Shown here one piece after another: positions 40,860 to 41,769 of a stretch of 41,769 nt of DNA (its first letter is position 1; each line of letters opens with the position of its first letter). The stretch comes from an uncultured Oscillospiraceae bacterium (GTDB lineage Bacteria; Bacillota; Clostridia; Oscillospirales; Oscillospiraceae): positions 1 to 41,769 of the forward strand of contig CAKUEH010000020.1 in assembly GCA_934646185.1 (NCBI GenBank), written 5' to 3'. Position numbers and translations under genes: made by a program. The notes under the pieces are model-generated. The model was not told the DNA's origin and ran no database searches. It saw only the letters and a list, made by a program, of their open reading frames with translations.

Positions 40860-40956
40860 ATTGCGCAAGTATGCAGCACGGAATATTGCACAAGTATGCT
40901 CTTACTTTTTTATTCAATTTGCATAATTGCGCAAGTACGCATTTTAATGATATACT
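40848..40956. promoter_or_regulatory. Divergent control region with three 15-bp direct repeats
   Basis: ATTGCGCAAGTATGC (40860-40874), ATTGCACAAGTATGC (40885-40899) and ATTGCGCAAGTACGC (40926-40940) share at least 13 of 15 bases; the core TTGCGCAA is itself palindromic. The first lies in the spacer of a leftward promoter with TATAAT (minus strand, 40848-40853). The third covers the -35 of the rightward promoter (TTGCGC 40927-40932, 18 bp, TATACT 40951-40956). They are best read as operators for the adjacent ribbon-helix-helix protein, alternatively as iterons. Confidence 0.7.
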
Positions 40957-40973
40957 TTGCGTGAGGTGATTAC

Positions 40974-41171
40974 ATGGGTGGGAAAACATCTGCGAAGTCG
41001 AAGAATACATGGATAACGAAAGCGTATGACCGTATCAACCTGACCGTTCCGAAGGGCCAGAAAGACTTGATACAGGCCCACGCCGAAGCGCAGGGCGAAA
41101 GCACGAACGGCTTTATCAACCGCGCGATCTCGGAGACGATGGAGCGGGACGGAAAGCCGAAAACGGATTGA
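40974..41171 (+). CDS. Arc-like ribbon-helix-helix regulator of the element
   Basis: 65 residues. YDRINLTVPKGQKDLIQAHAEAQGESTNGFINRAISETMERD is a ribbon-helix-helix: strand RINLTVP, helix, then STNGFINRAI starting the second helix. GAGGTG lies 8 bp before the ATG. It follows a promoter whose -35 is covered by one of the three direct repeats, so it probably represses itself and the leftward run. No toxin-like partner follows, so it looks like a regulator rather than an antitoxin. Confidence 0.85.
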   Translation: MGGKTSAKSKNTWITKAYDRINLTVPKGQKDLIQAHAEAQGESTNGFINRAISETMERDGKPKTD

Positions 41172-41195
41172 CAACGGCGGGAAACGCCGTATAAT
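41168..41195 (+). promoter_or_regulatory. Perfect-consensus promoter with palindromic spacer
   Basis: TTGACA (41168-41173), 16-bp spacer, TATAAT (41190-41195). The spacer and edges hold ACGGCG-GGAA-CGCCGT, an inverted repeat that looks like an operator. The -35 overlaps the stop codon of the upstream regulator gene. Confidence 0.85.
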
Positions 41196-41216
41196 GAAAG
41201 CAGGAGGGATGAAACT

Positions 41217-41483
41217 ATGCTTGATGAAAAGGATTTGCAGGCTATCCAAGACATGATTCAGGAATCCGCAAGCCAGACCCTGAAGGACGCGATGCGGGGT
41301 GCTTCGGTTCTGATGGAATCTTATTTCGGGCCGAAGTTCAAGCTGTTGTTTGAGAATCAGCAGACCATGATGGAAACACTTGCACCGAAGAGCCGGGTTG
41401 ACGAGCTGGAGGAAGAGGTTGCGTTCCTGCGCTCGATCATCCGCCAGCACAGCCGGGAAATCGAAGAATTGAAACACGCATAA
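41217..41483 (+). CDS. Small coiled-coil protein under a strong regulated promoter, unknown
   Basis: 88 residues. An N-terminal helix (EKDLQAIQDMIQESASQTLKDAM) is followed by a C-terminal leucine-zipper-like coiled coil (RVDELEEEVAFLRSIIRQHSREIEELKHA). AGGAGG lies 9 bp before the ATG. It has its own consensus promoter with a palindromic spacer and its own terminator, so it is a separate unit expressed apart from the rest. It is the last gene of the element and could be a lysogenic-state gene such as an exclusion or accessory protein (inference). No family recognised. Confidence 0.75.
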   Translation: MLDEKDLQAIQDMIQESASQTLKDAMRGASVLMESYFGPKFKLLFENQQTMMETLAPKSRVDELEEEVAFLRSIIRQHSREIEELKHA

Positions 41484-41493
41484 GCGAAATAAT

Positions 41494-41527
41494 AAATGGC
41501 CTCTGGGGAACGCCCAGCGGCCATTTT
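41494..41527 (+). terminator. Intrinsic terminator of the last element gene
   Basis: AAATGGCC-TC-TGGG, loop, CCCA-GC-GGCCATTTT. Its A and T flanks would allow function on both strands. Confidence 0.8.
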
Positions 41528-41555
41528 CTCATACAAGGGCTATTTGCTGTTTTGA

Positions 41556-41594
41556 GTTCAACAAAAATTCAACTCCATTACGAAAAGTTCAACA
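41556..41594 (+). promoter_or_regulatory. Putative integrase arm-type sites, right end
   Basis: GTTCAACA (41556-41563), ATTCAACT (41567-41574) and GTTCAACA (41587-41594), with a weaker ATTCAAAA at 41622. The first two have the same 11-bp period as the pair at 29127-29145. They lie 100-190 bp from attR in a gene-free, AT-richer stretch (41528-41692). Confidence 0.6.
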
Positions 41595-41692
41595 AAGTTA
41601 CAAAACGATACCGAACGCAGAATTCAAAAAAGCTAGTGTTTTCAAGGCTTTTTTACACGATGTAACACGATAAAGAACGGCGTTTTTAGAAA

Positions 41693-41741
41693 TCATAACC
41701 CGGAGGTCGGGGGTTCAAATCCCTCTCCCGCAACCATAAAA
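41693..41741 (+). repeat. attR: right attachment-site copy
   Basis: 49 bp identical to attL (29003-29051), the 3' portion of tRNA-fMet from the anticodon loop to just past CCA. Upstream the sequence differs (GAAA instead of GGGC), so no complete tRNA exists here. Confidence 0.95.
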
Positions 41742-41769
41742 CCACCGTATTTCAATCGAAATGCGGTGG
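41742..41769 (+). terminator. Displaced native terminator of tRNA-fMet
   Basis: CCACCG-TATTTC, loop AATC, GAAATG-CGGTGG, a 12-bp stem with one T-G pair, directly after attR. In the empty chromosome it would lie 3' of the tRNA. The window ends before any T tract. Confidence 0.75.

Noticed and set aside
40593..40868. Arg/Lys-rich ORFs upstream of the 40317-40592 gene
   Set aside because: No ribosome site, the frames run through a predicted leader with hairpins, and the composition looks noncoding.
40860..40940. CRISPR-like array of 15-bp repeats
   Set aside because: Only three copies, uneven spacing (25 and 41 bp) and overlap with promoter boxes; they fit operators, not CRISPR.
40974..41483. 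Toxin-antitoxin pair (RHH antitoxin plus coiled-coil toxin)
   Set aside because: The two genes have separate promoters and the second shows no RelE, PIN, Fic or other toxin features.

Overview
The window looks like a chromosomal segment of a GC-rich anaerobic Firmicute, most likely Clostridia of the Oscillospiraceae/Ruminococcaceae type (inference). Supporting signs are strong AGGAGG-type ribosome sites, intrinsic terminators, a GGND-type (pyrophosphate-dependent) phosphofructokinase, a single-cluster ferredoxin, AraC-ABC-ABC operons and imperfect hairpin repeats typical of gut Clostridia. It splits into an ordinary chromosome (1-29046) and an integrated phage-related element (29052-41741).

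Chromosomal part. 1-1624 is a two-component system (kinase cut by the window edge). 1790-3627 is an FAD oxidoreductase with a small partner gene. Then come a MATE exporter, a membrane-anchored HtrA protease, a DEDDh exonuclease, a ferredoxin and a CtpE-like P-type ATPase. 10308-12534 holds an AraC regulator divergent from a sugar-nucleotidyltransferase-like enzyme. 12729-17080 is a six-gene rightward operon: two methyltransferases, a ketopantoate-reductase-like enzyme, a membrane protein, an alpha/beta hydrolase and a GNAT. It converges on a leftward AraC-ABC-ABC operon (17141-21639) organised like ybtA-ybtP-ybtQ. The two may together handle a small molecule or metallophore (hypothesis). PPi-phosphofructokinase and class II FBP aldolase, consecutive glycolytic steps, diverge from one intergenic region with two good promoters. 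A small ribbon-helix-helix gene and an acidic small gene then diverge from a perfect-armed palindrome. A repeat-rich noncoding stretch, an NSS symporter and a DUF2975/XRE/DUF4153-like membrane operon lead to an initiator tRNA gene.

Integrated element. The initiator tRNA-fMet gene (28970-29046) is the target. A 49-bp identical direct repeat, running from the anticodon loop past the CCA end, lies at 29003-29051 and 41693-41741, giving a 12,690-bp unit. Tyrosine integrase and repressor genes run leftward. Rightward genes are an excisionase-like protein, a winged-helix protein, a replisome organiser, a DnaC-like loader, a sigma-like protein lacking its region 4 helix-turn-helix, two coiled-coil proteins, a minor capsid protein, a small protein and an 800-residue tape measure protein with six glycine-zipper repeats. 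A leftward set of six small genes and a rightward ribbon-helix-helix gene share a control region with three 15-bp repeats. No terminase, portal, major capsid, tail tube, baseplate or lysis gene is visible. The element is therefore either a phage satellite that brings its own tape measure and minor capsid protein, or a heavily deleted prophage. The truncated sigma-like and DUF6291-like genes favour decay; the intact, tightly packed structural genes, complete att sites and clean promoters favour function.
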